Positions 44,669-52,614 of a stretch of 64,000 bases of DNA are shown one piece after another. Made by a program: the position numbers and the translations under genes. Numbering within the stretch: position 1 is the stretch's first letter; each line of letters begins with the position of its first letter. This DNA comes from Streptomyces meridianus. Its GTDB lineage: Bacteria > Actinomycetota > Actinomycetes > Streptomycetales > Streptomycetaceae. Location: the NCBI RefSeq assembly GCF_023703325.1, contig NZ_JAMQGM010000019.1:62001-126000 (forward strand). Reading direction: 5' to 3'. The notes under the pieces are model-generated. The model saw only the letters and a list, made by a program, of their open reading frames with translations, made no database searches and had not been told where the DNA came from.

Positions 44669-45091
44669 ATGCGGAACACCCGCCATCGCGTTGTGAACGA
44701 CATGACCGATTCGCCCGATCAGGCTGCTCTCCCGGTCTCCGAGCGGGAGCACATCCGCCGGCGGTTGGCGGCCGAGCGGGAGGAGACGAATGCGCGGATC
44801 GAGGCGCTGAGCCGGGACTTCGAGGGGATTGTCGAGGCGAACGCCCTGGTGGCGGTCGACGACGAGCACGACCCGGAGGGATCGAGCACCGCCTTCGAAC
44901 GGGCCCACGTCGCCGCCCTGCTGGCTCAGGCCCGGGACCAGCTGCACGGCCTGGACCGGGCGCTGGAGCGTCTGGAGCGGGGCGTCTACGGGCGGTGCGA
45001 GGTGTGCGGGGAGCCGATCCCGATGGAGCGCCTGGAGGTCCGCCCCGCGGCGCGAACCTGCGTGCGCTGCGCGGAGAACCGGCCACGGTGA
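44669..45091 (+). CDS. DksA/TraR-type C4 zinc-finger protein
   Basis: 140 aa from ATG 44669 (GGGGGCGCGGA before it) or 129 aa from ATG 44702. A long charged coiled-coil (HIRRRLAAEREETNARIEALSRDFEGIVEAN, AHVAALLAQARDQLHGLDRALERLERG) is followed by the C4 finger CEVCGEPIPMERLEVRPAARTCVRC. DksA-like proteins bind RNA polymerase's secondary channel; the short actinobacterial versions are less studied. Confidence 0.88.
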   Translation: MRNTRHRVVNDMTDSPDQAALPVSEREHIRRRLAAEREETNARIEALSRDFEGIVEANALVAVDDEHDPEGSSTAFERAHVAALLAQARDQLHGLDRALERLERGVYGRCEVCGEPIPMERLEVRPAARTCVRCAENRPR

Positions 45092-45166
45092 TCCCGTGCC
45101 CGGACGCCTGTCGGGAGCCCGTCGCCGGTCGGGTACGGTCCGGGAGTCCCACCGGCAACCACAGGG

Positions 45167-45819
45167 ATGGGCTCCACCGTGGTCGGCAGCACACGCGTGT
45201 TCTTCATCGGCGACTCCTTCGTCCAGGGCATCGGCGACCCCGGACAGCGCGGCTGGGTCGGCCGGGTGCTCCAGGCGTCACACGCGCCCGGCCGTGATCT
45301 CACCGGCTTCAACCTCGGTGTGCGCCGGAACACTTCGGACGATGTCCTCGCCCGCTGCTGGGACGAGGTCTCCCGGCGGACCGACCCCGCTGCGGACCAC
45401 CGGCTGGTCGTGTCGTTCGGGATCAACGACGCGGTGGAGGAGTGCGGCGCGGTCCGGGTCCGGCACGAGCGCACGGTGAGCAATCTGGCGGAGCTGCTGG
45501 CCGGGGCGTCCCGACGCGGGATGGCCGCACTCGTCGTGGGACCACCACCGGTGATCGCCGGCGGCCGAAGCCACCTGGACCGGCTGCTCGCCCTGGCCGA
45601 CGGCTTCGACAGGGTCTGCGCTCAGGCGGAGACGCCGTACATCCCGGTCACGCAGTTGCTCGCGGCCGATGACACCTGGCAGGCCGAGGCAGGAGCAGGC
45701 GACGCGCCCACCCCGGGGCCGCCGGGTACGACCGGCTGGCGGCGCTGGTGCTGAGGGGCGGCTGGCAGCACTGGCTGCCTGCCGGTGAGACGAACTCAGG
45801 ACTGCAGAACGGCGGTTGA
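45167..45819 (+). pseudogene. SGNH/GDSL-type lipase/esterase with a C-terminal frameshift
   Basis: Frame 1 (45167-45754) has the nucleophile block RVFFIGDSFVQGIGDP, the oxyanion Gly/Asn LGVRRNTSDD and SFGINDAVEE, but ends in DAPTPGPPGTTGWRRWC. From 45709 another frame reads HPGAAGYDRLAALVLRGGWQHWLP to a stop at 45817-45819, which is the normal family ending with the catalytic His. One base is missing between 45701 and 45709 (GACG-CGCCCAC where GACGGCGCCCAC is expected). As written, the catalytic Asp-x-x-His dyad is broken. Mutation or sequence error. Confidence 0.75.
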
Positions 45820-45939
45820 GTCCGATGGACCCCGGGTGTCCGATCGTCGTCCTCACCGGTCCTGCTCATCTGCGAGGCATGGGTTCCGGCGTCGCCCCTC
45901 GTCCACGGCAGGCGAGTCACGGGACCTCGTGGACACCGG

Positions 45940-46578
45940 TCAGCCGGTGTGCGTCTCCTGGCCTGCCGCTGCCGTCCGGCCCCGCACGAGCCTGTCCGTG
46001 ACGGGCGCTGCATCGAGAACCGTCGACGGCTCGATTCCGAGCGCCCGGCGTGCCGTGGTCACGAACTCCTCGCTGGTGGTGGACCGGGCGCGCAGAACGC
46101 CGGCGCGCGCCGAGGGATCGAGGGCGGCAGCGCTGTCCGTGGTCCCCGGGTGGGAGCGCACGATGCGTGCGTGCAGCCGGAACTCCTCGCCGACGCTGCG
46201 GACCACGTCGGCGCCCCGCTCGGCGACGTTGTCGGGACCCACCAGACGGACGCGGACGTATGCCTCGTCCAGTGCCCTTCGCGCGGCGAATCCGGCTTCC
46301 CACGGATCCGACTCGGGGAACGGCCGGGCCAACCAGCCCTCGTCCAGCACGCGGTAAACGGCGTCGGCCTCGGACAGGAACCGCTCATACGAGTCCCGAC
46401 GCATCTCCCGAGAAGTGATCGCCCGCTGCTCGGCCCGCTCCTCGCGCGCCAGCAGCCCCTGATGCCGTAGTTGCCTGCCGGTGACCCACGCCGAGACCGA
46501 ACCTGCCAGGCCCGCAGCGGTGAGCGTCGACAGCGAGGTGATCAAGGCAACCGCGACCGTGTCCTTCACAGCAGCCAT
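45940..46578 (-). CDS. Hypothetical membrane-anchored protein
   Basis: 212 aa from ATG 46578, with GGGGGCGACAG upstream. One N-terminal membrane helix (VAVALITSLSTLTAAGLAGSVSAWV), then a long charged helical cytosolic domain (RHQGLLAREERAEQRAITSREMRRDSYERFLSEADAVYRVLD). Similar one-span coiled-coil proteins are frequent and uncharacterised in Streptomyces. Third gene of a compact minus-strand group. Confidence 0.72.
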   Translation of the reverse strand: MAAVKDTVAVALITSLSTLTAAGLAGSVSAWVTGRQLRHQGLLAREERAEQRAITSREMRRDSYERFLSEADAVYRVLDEGWLARPFPESDPWEAGFAARRALDEAYVRVRLVGPDNVAERGADVVRSVGEEFRLHARIVRSHPGTTDSAAALDPSARAGVLRARSTTSEEFVTTARRALGIEPSTVLDAAPVTDRLVRGRTAAAGQETHTG

Positions 46579-46643
46579 TCTGTCGCCCCCGCGGACCCGG
46601 GGCAGGTGAACGGCACTTGCCGACCGGGCACTTCGCGGGCGGA

Positions 46644-46808
46644 TCACCGACCGTTCTTCTCCGCCTGGTGCCGAGACCCGGCGTCCTCGATCGCTGACCA
46701 GCGACGCGCACGCTCCAAGTGATGCCCGATGCGTGCCGCTCGTTCCTGCTTCTCGGCGGAGAAGCGGAAGCCGAGATCGGCCGCTTCCTCATCACGCTCA
46801 TCCGTCAT
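46644..46808 (-). CDS. 54-aa charged small protein
   Basis: Reads MTDERDEEAADLGFRFSAEK then a charged helix rich in Arg/Glu (QERAARIGHHLERARRW) and ends EKNGR. GGAGG lies just before ATG 46808. It fits exactly between two same-strand membrane-protein genes (35 nt after the upstream stop, 65 nt before the next start), which supports it being real. No known domain. Confidence 0.55.
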   Translation of the reverse strand: MTDERDEEAADLGFRFSAEKQERAARIGHHLERARRWSAIEDAGSRHQAEKNGR

Positions 46809-46843
46809 GACCTCCGATCCCGCTGCCGCTCATGGGCATCTGC

Positions 46844-47452
46844 TCACGACATCGTCCACTCACGGACATACCAGTGCTGGAAACGCCGTGGCATGACGCT
46901 CACCAGCCGGCGTTTGCTCCGAGGGGACAGGGCCGCGTACGCGCTGAGGCTCGTGACCGTGGTGAGAGTGAGACACAGGGTCAGGAGCATGGCCACGGTG
47001 TCCGACCCGACCTCCGTGTATCCACCGATGACCAGGCTCTGCACCTCGAGCCGCTCGCCTGCTCTGCCGTCGGGCCAGTGCAAACCTGCGTGCTCGTCCG
47101 TCCACGTGCCGCTCTCGGGGACGAAGGTTCCGGCGCAGACCCTGGTCCAGCCGCCCTTGGTGCCGCGTTCCATGTGGCATTCCCGAGCCGTGAACTCCCC
47201 GCGCTCACCGGTCCATCCCAGTGCCGCCGTCGCTGCCACCCCGGTGGCGAGAGCACCCATCAGGATGATCGCACTCGCAAGCATCCACAGCACGCGCTTC
47301 CACAACCTGCTGCTCTCGCGTTCGATGCGCCAAAGCTGAGGAGACTTGGCGTCTCCTTCTCCGGCATGCCGCAGGACGGACGGCGGAGCAGCAGCCGTTC
47401 GTCTTCTTCGGCCTCTTCGACGGTTGCGCGATCGGCGTTTCCTCCGGCTCAT
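46844..47452 (-). CDS. Hypothetical two-span membrane protein
   Basis: 202 aa from ATG 47452. Extremely basic N terminus (RRKRRSRNRRRGRRRR), membrane span VLWMLASAIILMGALATGVAATAAL, an outside loop with two Cys (ECHMERG, RVCAGTF), a second span VAMLLTLCLTLTTVTSLSAYAAL and a basic tail. No recognised family. Heads the three-gene group ending at 45940. Confidence 0.68.
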   Translation of the reverse strand: MSRRKRRSRNRRRGRRRRTAAAPPSVLRHAGEGDAKSPQLWRIERESSRLWKRVLWMLASAIILMGALATGVAATAALGWTGERGEFTARECHMERGTKGGWTRVCAGTFVPESGTWTDEHAGLHWPDGRAGERLEVQSLVIGGYTEVGSDTVAMLLTLCLTLTTVTSLSAYAALSPRSKRRLVSVMPRRFQHWYVREWTMS

Positions 47453-47536
47453 CAGCCCGTTGTACCCGGCTCCGTCTGCGGTGGACAGAGGGCCTGATGT
47501 CGGAACGGCCGCCCCCGCGGCAGCGCCGCTGCACGA

Positions 47537-47576
47537 CGAGCGCCCTCCCGGCCCGCTGCGGGTGGGAGGGCGCTCG
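47537..47576. terminator. Terminator downstream of dapD
   Basis: CGAGCGCCCTCCC and GGGAGGGCGCTCG, a perfect 13-bp stem with a 14-nt loop, 40 bp beyond the dapD stop on the minus strand. Confidence 0.8.
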
Positions 47577-47615
47577 ATGGCATTCCGGCTGCCGTCAACG
47601 ACGGTGCCGATCCGC

Positions 47616-48605
47616 TCAGTTGTGGCTGTGCAGGGCCTCGTTGAGGCCGCCCCACGAGCCGGTGCGCTGCAGCGCCTCGACCGTCCCGGTCGTGGAGTTG
47701 CGGCGGAAGAGGAGGTTGTTCGCGCCGGACAGCTCCAGTGCCTTGATGATCTGACCGTCCGGAAGGGTCACCCGGGTTCCGGCGGTCACGTACAGGCCGG
47801 CCTCGACGATGCAGTCGTCACCGAGCGCGATGCCGATGCCCGCCTCGGCGCCGAGCAGGCAGCGCTCGCCGATCGAGACGATCTGCTTGCCGCCGCCCGA
47901 GAGGGTGCCCATGACCGACGCGCCGCCGCCGATGTCGGAGCCGTCGCCGACCACGACGCCCGCGCTGATCCGGCCCTCGACCATGGAGGTGCCGAGCGTG
48001 CCGGCGTTGAAGTTGACGAAGCCCTCGTGCATGACCGTGGTGCCGGCAGCAAGGTGCGCGCCGAGACGGACGCGGTCGGCGTCGGCGATCCGGACGCCGG
48101 CAGGAGCCACGTAGTCGGTCATCCGCGGGAACTTGTCGACGCTGGTGACCTGGAGGTGCAGACCCTCGGCGCGGGCGGCGAGGCGGACCTGTTCCAGGCT
48201 GTCGACGGCGACCGGGCCGATCGAGGTCCAGGCGACGTTGGCGAGCAGCCCGAAGATCCCGTCGAGGTTCTGGCCGTGCGGCTTGACCAGACGGTGGCTG
48301 AGCAGGTGCAGGCGCAGGTACGCGTCGTGCGCGTCGAGCGGCTTCTCGTCGAGGGAGGCGATGACCGTACGCACCGCGACGATATCGACGCCGCGGCGCG
48401 CGTCGGTGCCCAGGGCCTTGGGGGCCGCGGCGCCCAGCAGCTCGGCCGCGCGCTCGGCGGAGAGCCGCTCGGTACCGGCCGGGCCTGCGTCCGTGACGAG
48501 CTCGGGCGCGGGGAACCAGGTGTCGAGGACGGTCCCGTCGGCGGTGACGGTGGCGAGGCCGGCGGCGACGGCGCCGGTGGAACGGGTGGCGGTGGTGTCG
48601 GTCAT
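47616..48605 (-). CDS. dapD: Tetrahydrodipicolinate N-succinyltransferase
   Basis: 329 aa from ATG 48605. Catalyses succinylation of tetrahydrodipicolinate on the lysine/meso-diaminopimelate pathway. Actinobacterial DapD: N-terminal domain, then a left-handed beta-helix with hexapeptide repeats ([55 protein letters not shown]), [26 protein letters not shown] and the end [13 protein letters not shown] 48611 upstream is less likely. Monocistronic. Confidence 0.95.
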   Translation of the reverse strand: MTDTTATRSTGAVAAGLATVTADGTVLDTWFPAPELVTDAGPAGTERLSAERAAELLGAAAPKALGTDARRGVDIVAVRTVIASLDEKPLDAHDAYLRLHLLSHRLVKPHGQNLDGIFGLLANVAWTSIGPVAVDSLEQVRLAARAEGLHLQVTSVDKFPRMTDYVAPAGVRIADADRVRLGAHLAAGTTVMHEGFVNFNAGTLGTSMVEGRISAGVVVGDGSDIGGGASVMGTLSGGGKQIVSIGERCLLGAEAGIGIALGDDCIVEAGLYVTAGTRVTLPDGQIIKALELSGANNLLFRRNSTTGTVEALQRTGSWGGLNEALHSHN

Positions 48606-48812
48606 GGTCAAACGCTAACCGGACCTCCGGCCCGGCGGCCAACCGGTCCCGCCGTACGCCACGGGCCCGTGGCACCGGCGCGAAGCCGTCGGTGCGGGCC
48701 CTCGGTGGCGACGGGCCCCGCCGGTCCGGCCCGAGGGTCTCGCCGGGAGCGGCTCCCCCCCCGGGGGGCCGGACCGACGGCTCCGGACCGTCGCGTCCGG
48801 CGTTCTCCGCAG

Positions 48813-49661
48813 CTACGGCTTGATGGCGACGCCCACCCACAGGCTGGTGTTCGCATCGGTGAGGTCCTCCCCGACCACCGCCATGCCCTCCGCCGACTCC
48901 GGCCGCCACCGGTGGGCGACCGAGACACCCGGTTCGATCAGGTCCAGCCCGGCGAAGAACTTCGCCACCTCGGCCCTGGTGCGCATCGCCGCCGGCGTGC
49001 CGGATGCCCGGTAGACGTCGGCGATCGCGCTGATCGCCACCGGGTCGAAGTCCCCGGTGACGTGCGAGATCGCCAACGCCGACCCGGACGGCACGGCGTC
49101 GACGAGGCGCCGGACGACCCCGTAGGGGTCCGTGTCGTCGGGCATGAAGTGCAGCAACGCGTTCAGGCTGACCGCGATCGGACGGTCCAGATCGAGGGTC
49201 TCGGCGAGCTCCGGCGCGGAGAGGATCGACTCCGGGTCCCGGGCGTCGGCCTCGATGTAGGCCGTCCGGCCCTCCTCGGAGCTGGTCATCAGCGCCTGTG
49301 CGTGGGCCAGCACGATGGGGTCGTTGTCGGCGTACACCACGCGGGCGTCCGGCACCACGGACTGCGCCACCTCGTGCAGGTTCGGCGAGGTCGGGATGCC
49401 GGTACCGATGTCGAGCCACTGCCGTATGCCGTGCTCGCGGGCCAGGACCCGGGTGGCCCGGTGCATGAAGGCCCGGTTCTCGCGTGCTGCGACCATCGCG
49501 TCCGGCCAGACCGAGAGCGCCTTGACCGCCGTGGCGCGGTCGGGGGCGTAGTTCGTCTTGCCGCCGAGGTAGAAGTCGTACATCCGCGCGCTGTGCGCCT
49601 GGTCGAGGCGCAGGTCCTTCGGCTCCCGCTGAGCCTGTTCCATGAAGCCTTCCCCTGCCAT
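48813..49661 (-). CDS. SAM-dependent methyltransferase (PF04672/DUF574 type)
   Basis: 282 aa from ATG 49661, which has CGGAGG 7 nt upstream; the in-frame ATG 49643 is an alternative. Seen: SARMYDFYLGGKTNYAPDR, WLDIGTGIPTSPNLHEVAQ, VVYADNDPIVLAHAQALM, ISHVTGDFDP, all DUF574 signatures. A large Streptomyces family; methyl acceptors are mostly unknown. Confidence 0.92.
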   Translation of the reverse strand: MAGEGFMEQAQREPKDLRLDQAHSARMYDFYLGGKTNYAPDRATAVKALSVWPDAMVAARENRAFMHRATRVLAREHGIRQWLDIGTGIPTSPNLHEVAQSVVPDARVVYADNDPIVLAHAQALMTSSEEGRTAYIEADARDPESILSAPELAETLDLDRPIAVSLNALLHFMPDDTDPYGVVRRLVDAVPSGSALAISHVTGDFDPVAISAIADVYRASGTPAAMRTRAEVAKFFAGLDLIEPGVSVAHRWRPESAEGMAVVGEDLTDANTSLWVGVAIKP

Positions 49662-49786
49662 GTGCCGTCCTCCGTGCGGTACGAGAGCGATTACAAACCC
49701 CCCGACTACGCGGCAGCGTACGCGCTCTCCGGACCCTGGAGCAGCCCAATCACCTTGCATTTGCTGGTAGTTGACGACAAAAAGCG

Positions 49787-49821
49787 GGAGCGGCCCGCTC
49801 CCCTCCGCCCGGGCCGCTCCC
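49787..49821 (-). terminator. Rho-independent terminator of the sigma/CU044_5270 operon
   Basis: On the minus strand GGGAGCGGCCC pairs with GGGCCGCTCCC (11-bp perfect stem, 13-nt loop) and is followed by GCTTTTTG, a true T-run, rare in this GC-rich window. Placed 19 bp after the stop at 49840. Confidence 0.88.
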
Positions 49822-49839
49822 TCATCGGTCCGCCCGCGG

Positions 49840-50790
49840 TCAGGGACGCTGCCCCTTCCGATCGACCAGACCGGACTCGAGAACGAGCGAGTTGATCAGG
49901 ACGTCGCCGGCCTTGGTGTCGTCCGGGTGAAGCGGGTCCGCCTTCCCGAAGGAATAGGCCTTGGTGGCCACCACCCGCTGTCCCACGCAGGTGAACGTCT
50001 GCGGGTCGAAGAGCATCTGGTCCTGGAAGGCGTCGTCGCGCTCCGGAAGGTAGACCGCGATGGCGCCCCGCCCGCGGGCGTCCTCGACGAGACGGTCGAC
50101 GACCTTCAGCCCGTCGATGGTCGCCATGGCCCGGTAGAGCCGCGCCAGCCCGCCGGGCGGAACCGGATAGGTGTCGGCCAGGACCCGGGAGGCGCGGAAG
50201 CTGTGTGCGCTGCGCGACTCCCCCTTGATCGGCGGGTACGAGGCGCGCGCCGTGGCCAGCGTCCTTTCCGGGTCCGCGGGGAGGCGGTCCACCAACTCGT
50301 AGCGCTCACGGAAGGAGTGGTCGTCGCCCTCCTTCCCGTTCTCGAACCGCGGGTCCACGTACGGGTACCAATGTTCCTGCTCCGCCGGACCGGACTGCGG
50401 TTTCGACTCGTGGCCGCGCATGGTCTTCTGGTACACCCACTGCCCTGCACGCGGCTTGGGGTCGGGCAGACGCTCGACGGCGTCGGCGGCACGGTTCAGC
50501 ACGGTGGCCGCGTCCTCGAGGTCGTCCGTCCGTACCACCGGGGGTGCGGCCGGCCGTACGGACCGCTCCCCGCTCCCCGTCACCAGCTGGGGGACGACCA
50601 GTGCGGCCACCGTGACCACCGCGACGGCCGCTGCCGCTGCGACGGCGGCCCATCGGCGGCCCAGGCGGGTACGGGCGCGGGACGTGCGTTCCGTCGCCCG
50701 GACGAGGCGGATCCGCCCGGGTGCCAGCCGCGCACGGTCGGGAACGGGAGCGTCGGCGCGCAGTTCGCACACCGCGGTCATCTCATCCAT
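49840..50790 (-). CDS. CU044_5270-type protein, partner of the ECF sigma factor
   Basis: 316 aa: short cytosolic N terminus with Arg-rich RIRLVRATERTSRARTRLGRR, one membrane span (WAAVAAAAAVAVVTVAALVVPQLV) and a large extracytoplasmic domain (ATVLNRAADAVERL, GQWVYQKTM, LARLYRAMATIDGL). This architecture regularly follows ECF sigma genes in actinobacteria; an anti-sigma or sensory role is inferred. Starts 1 nt after the sigma gene ends, so clearly coexpressed. Confidence 0.85.
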   Translation of the reverse strand: MDEMTAVCELRADAPVPDRARLAPGRIRLVRATERTSRARTRLGRRWAAVAAAAAVAVVTVAALVVPQLVTGSGERSVRPAAPPVVRTDDLEDAATVLNRAADAVERLPDPKPRAGQWVYQKTMRGHESKPQSGPAEQEHWYPYVDPRFENGKEGDDHSFRERYELVDRLPADPERTLATARASYPPIKGESRSAHSFRASRVLADTYPVPPGGLARLYRAMATIDGLKVVDRLVEDARGRGAIAVYLPERDDAFQDQMLFDPQTFTCVGQRVVATKAYSFGKADPLHPDDTKAGDVLINSLVLESGLVDRKGQRP

Positions 50791-50791
50791 C

Positions 50792-51376
50792 TCACACCAC
50801 CTTCGCGGTGTCGTTCACGAACATCGGGTCGTCGCCGAGTGCGGTGCGCACCTTGCGACGGGCGCGGTTGAGCCGGGAGCGGACCGTGCCGACCGGGATG
50901 TCCAGCGCCTCGGCCACCTCCTGATAGGTGAGGTCGGCCCAGGCGACCAGCAGCAGAACGTGCCGGTCGCGCGGCGACAGTCCGGCCAGAGCTGCCGCCA
51001 GCGGTGCCTTCGCGGCCTGGGCGGTCACTCGGCTGTCGGCCCGGTCCGCCCAGGACTCGGCCACGGGGTCCGTGCCGGTGCGCGCCAGCGCCCGCAGCCC
51101 CCGCACCTCGGTCCGGCGGTGCCGGCTGATGAGATGTGCGGCAATGCCGTAGAGCCAGGGCCGCGCGTTGTGCCGGGAGGTGTCGAAGCGGGCCCGGTGG
51201 CGGAACGCCGCGAGGAAGGTCTCCGCGGTGATGTCGTCGGCGACTCCGTCACCGAGCCGCCGCGCGACGTAGCGGTGGATGTCGGCGGCGTAGCGGTCGT
51301 AGAGGTGCGCAAAGGTCTCGGGTCTCTCCCGGGACTCCTCGATGGTGGCGGCGTCGTCCGCCGGTGGTGGGCTCAC
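50792..51376 (-). CDS. ECF RNA polymerase sigma factor
   Basis: 194 aa from GTG 51376. Region 2: FAHLYDRYAADIHRYVARRLGDGVADDITAETFLAAFRHR; region 4: LAGLSPRDRHVLLLVAWADLTYQEVAEALDIPVGTVRSRLNRARRKVR. Both complete, no extra C-terminal domain. Signal unknown. Its membrane partner follows immediately. Confidence 0.93.
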   Translation of the reverse strand: MSPPPADDAATIEESRERPETFAHLYDRYAADIHRYVARRLGDGVADDITAETFLAAFRHRARFDTSRHNARPWLYGIAAHLISRHRRTEVRGLRALARTGTDPVAESWADRADSRVTAQAAKAPLAAALAGLSPRDRHVLLLVAWADLTYQEVAEALDIPVGTVRSRLNRARRKVRTALGDDPMFVNDTAKVV

Positions 51377-51476
51377 TGGGCTTCCCCCGTCCTGGCTCAG
51401 GGCTCAAGCGTCCATCCCCTGTTGCCCGTTGGCCCGAAGGGGGTTCACGCCCGTGCGCAGGAGCGAGCGGGCCGGG

Positions 51477-51800
51477 TCAGTGCGTCCCCCCGCCGAGATT
51501 GAGCACCACCACTCCGGCGATCACCAGCAGGATTCCGGCGATCCGCGCCACGGTGACGGCTTCCCCGAGGAACACCATGCCGATCACGGCGATGGCTGCG
51601 GTTCCGGCCCCGGCCCAGACGGCGTAGGCGGTGCCGACACCCATCGACTTGAGCGTCTGCGCCAGCAGCGCGAAGGAGACGAGGTAGCCGACCACCGTGA
51701 CGAGGGACGGCCAGAGCCTGGTGAAACCGTGGCTGTACTTCATGGCCGTCGTCCCGAGTACCTCGGCCAGAATCGCACCGGCCAGCGTCAACCACACCAT
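51477..51800 (-). CDS. SMR-family multidrug efflux protein (EmrE/QacE-like)
   Basis: 107 aa, four membrane helices. The essential membrane Glu is Glu13 in LAGAILAEVLGTTAMKYSHGF, followed by LKSMGVGTAYAVWAGAGTAAIAVIGMVFLGE, the GxG-W signature. Drug/H+ antiporter for quaternary cations (or guanidinium subtype). ATG 51800. Confidence 0.92.
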   Translation of the reverse strand: MVWLTLAGAILAEVLGTTAMKYSHGFTRLWPSLVTVVGYLVSFALLAQTLKSMGVGTAYAVWAGAGTAAIAVIGMVFLGEAVTVARIAGILLVIAGVVVLNLGGGTH

Positions 51801-51999
51801 GCGGACGAGCCTACGCAACCCGCGCACACCGGTCGGCGCCGGGCTGAGCCTCCGGGACCGGAAGATCGGCGAGTGGCACCCCTGGTCGGGCAGACGCGTC
51901 CCGGGAACGCCGAGCGTCACTCGGTGCGAGCGAACGACGGCCGGCGTCCAGCCTGCGGATCGACTCACCGACCCGTCCGCCGCCTCCCGGGGCCGACGG

Positions 52000-52029
52000 C
52001 CGCTGCCGCCGACGAGTCGGCGGCAGCGG
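52000..52029. terminator. Terminator hairpin after the VOC gene
   Basis: CCGCTGCCGCCGA and TCGGCGGCAGCGG, perfect 13-bp stem, CGAG loop, 36 bp beyond the VOC stop on the minus strand. Confidence 0.8.
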
Positions 52030-52064
52030 TGTGAACGGTCGTGAACGATCGGGGTCCCGGACGC

Positions 52065-52439
52065 TCAGGCCGTGAGCGACTTCATCGGCCTCAGCACACA
52101 GAACTCGTTGCCCTCGGGGTCGGCCAGCACCACCCAGCTGACGTCGTCGCCCTGGCCGACCTCGGCCGGCCGGGCACCCAGCGCCAGCAAGCGCTCGACC
52201 TCGGCGTCCTGGTCGTCCGGGCTGAGATCGAGGTGCAGGCGGTTCTTGACCGACTTCCCCTCGGGCACCGGCAGGAAGACGATGCCCGGCCAGGCGTGTT
52301 CGTCGGCTCCGATGACGACTTCCTCGGGGTCCTCGAAGAGGACCTGCCAGTCGAGAACCCCGCACCAGAACCGGGCCAGGCTGCGCGGATCATGTGCGTC
52401 CACGGCGATTTGATACAGCTTCAGTCCCATGGGAGCCAT
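52065..52439 (-). CDS. VOC/glyoxalase-like protein
   Basis: 124 aa from ATG 52439, with GGAGG 7 nt upstream; ATG 52430 lies 3 codons later. Paired beta-alpha-beta-beta-beta units: VDAHDPRSLARFWCGVLDW, FLPVPEGKSVKNRLHLDLSPDD, SWVVLADPEGNEFCVLRP. The actinobacterial glyoxalase-6 subfamily; metal ligands and substrate not assured. Confidence 0.88.
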   Translation of the reverse strand: MAPMGLKLYQIAVDAHDPRSLARFWCGVLDWQVLFEDPEEVVIGADEHAWPGIVFLPVPEGKSVKNRLHLDLSPDDQDAEVERLLALGARPAEVGQGDDVSWVVLADPEGNEFCVLRPMKSLTA

Positions 52440-52561
52440 CCTGGCCTCCTCGAGGGCGAAGCGCCCCCCGACGCGCGGCCGAGTGCACCGATCACGCGCG
52501 CAGATACCACACAACCGCCACGTGACGGCAACCCGGGCGCCACCACCCGTCGCTACAACTC

Positions 52562-52577
52562 CGGTGAACGGTCACCG
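52562..52577. promoter_or_regulatory. Palindrome between divergent VOC and nuclease genes
   Basis: CGGTGA-ACGG-TCACCG: 6-bp arms with 4-nt spacer, 37 bp before the nuclease ATG and 122 bp before the VOC ATG. Operator candidate for either gene. Confidence 0.4.
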
Positions 52578-52614
52578 AAGGTCCATTCCTCCTCACCCTC
52601 ACGAAGGGCCACCC

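Noticed and set aside
52560..52580. PHO box upstream of the second nuclease
   Set aside because: Only one GTTCACC unit on the opposite strand; the site is better described as a short palindrome.
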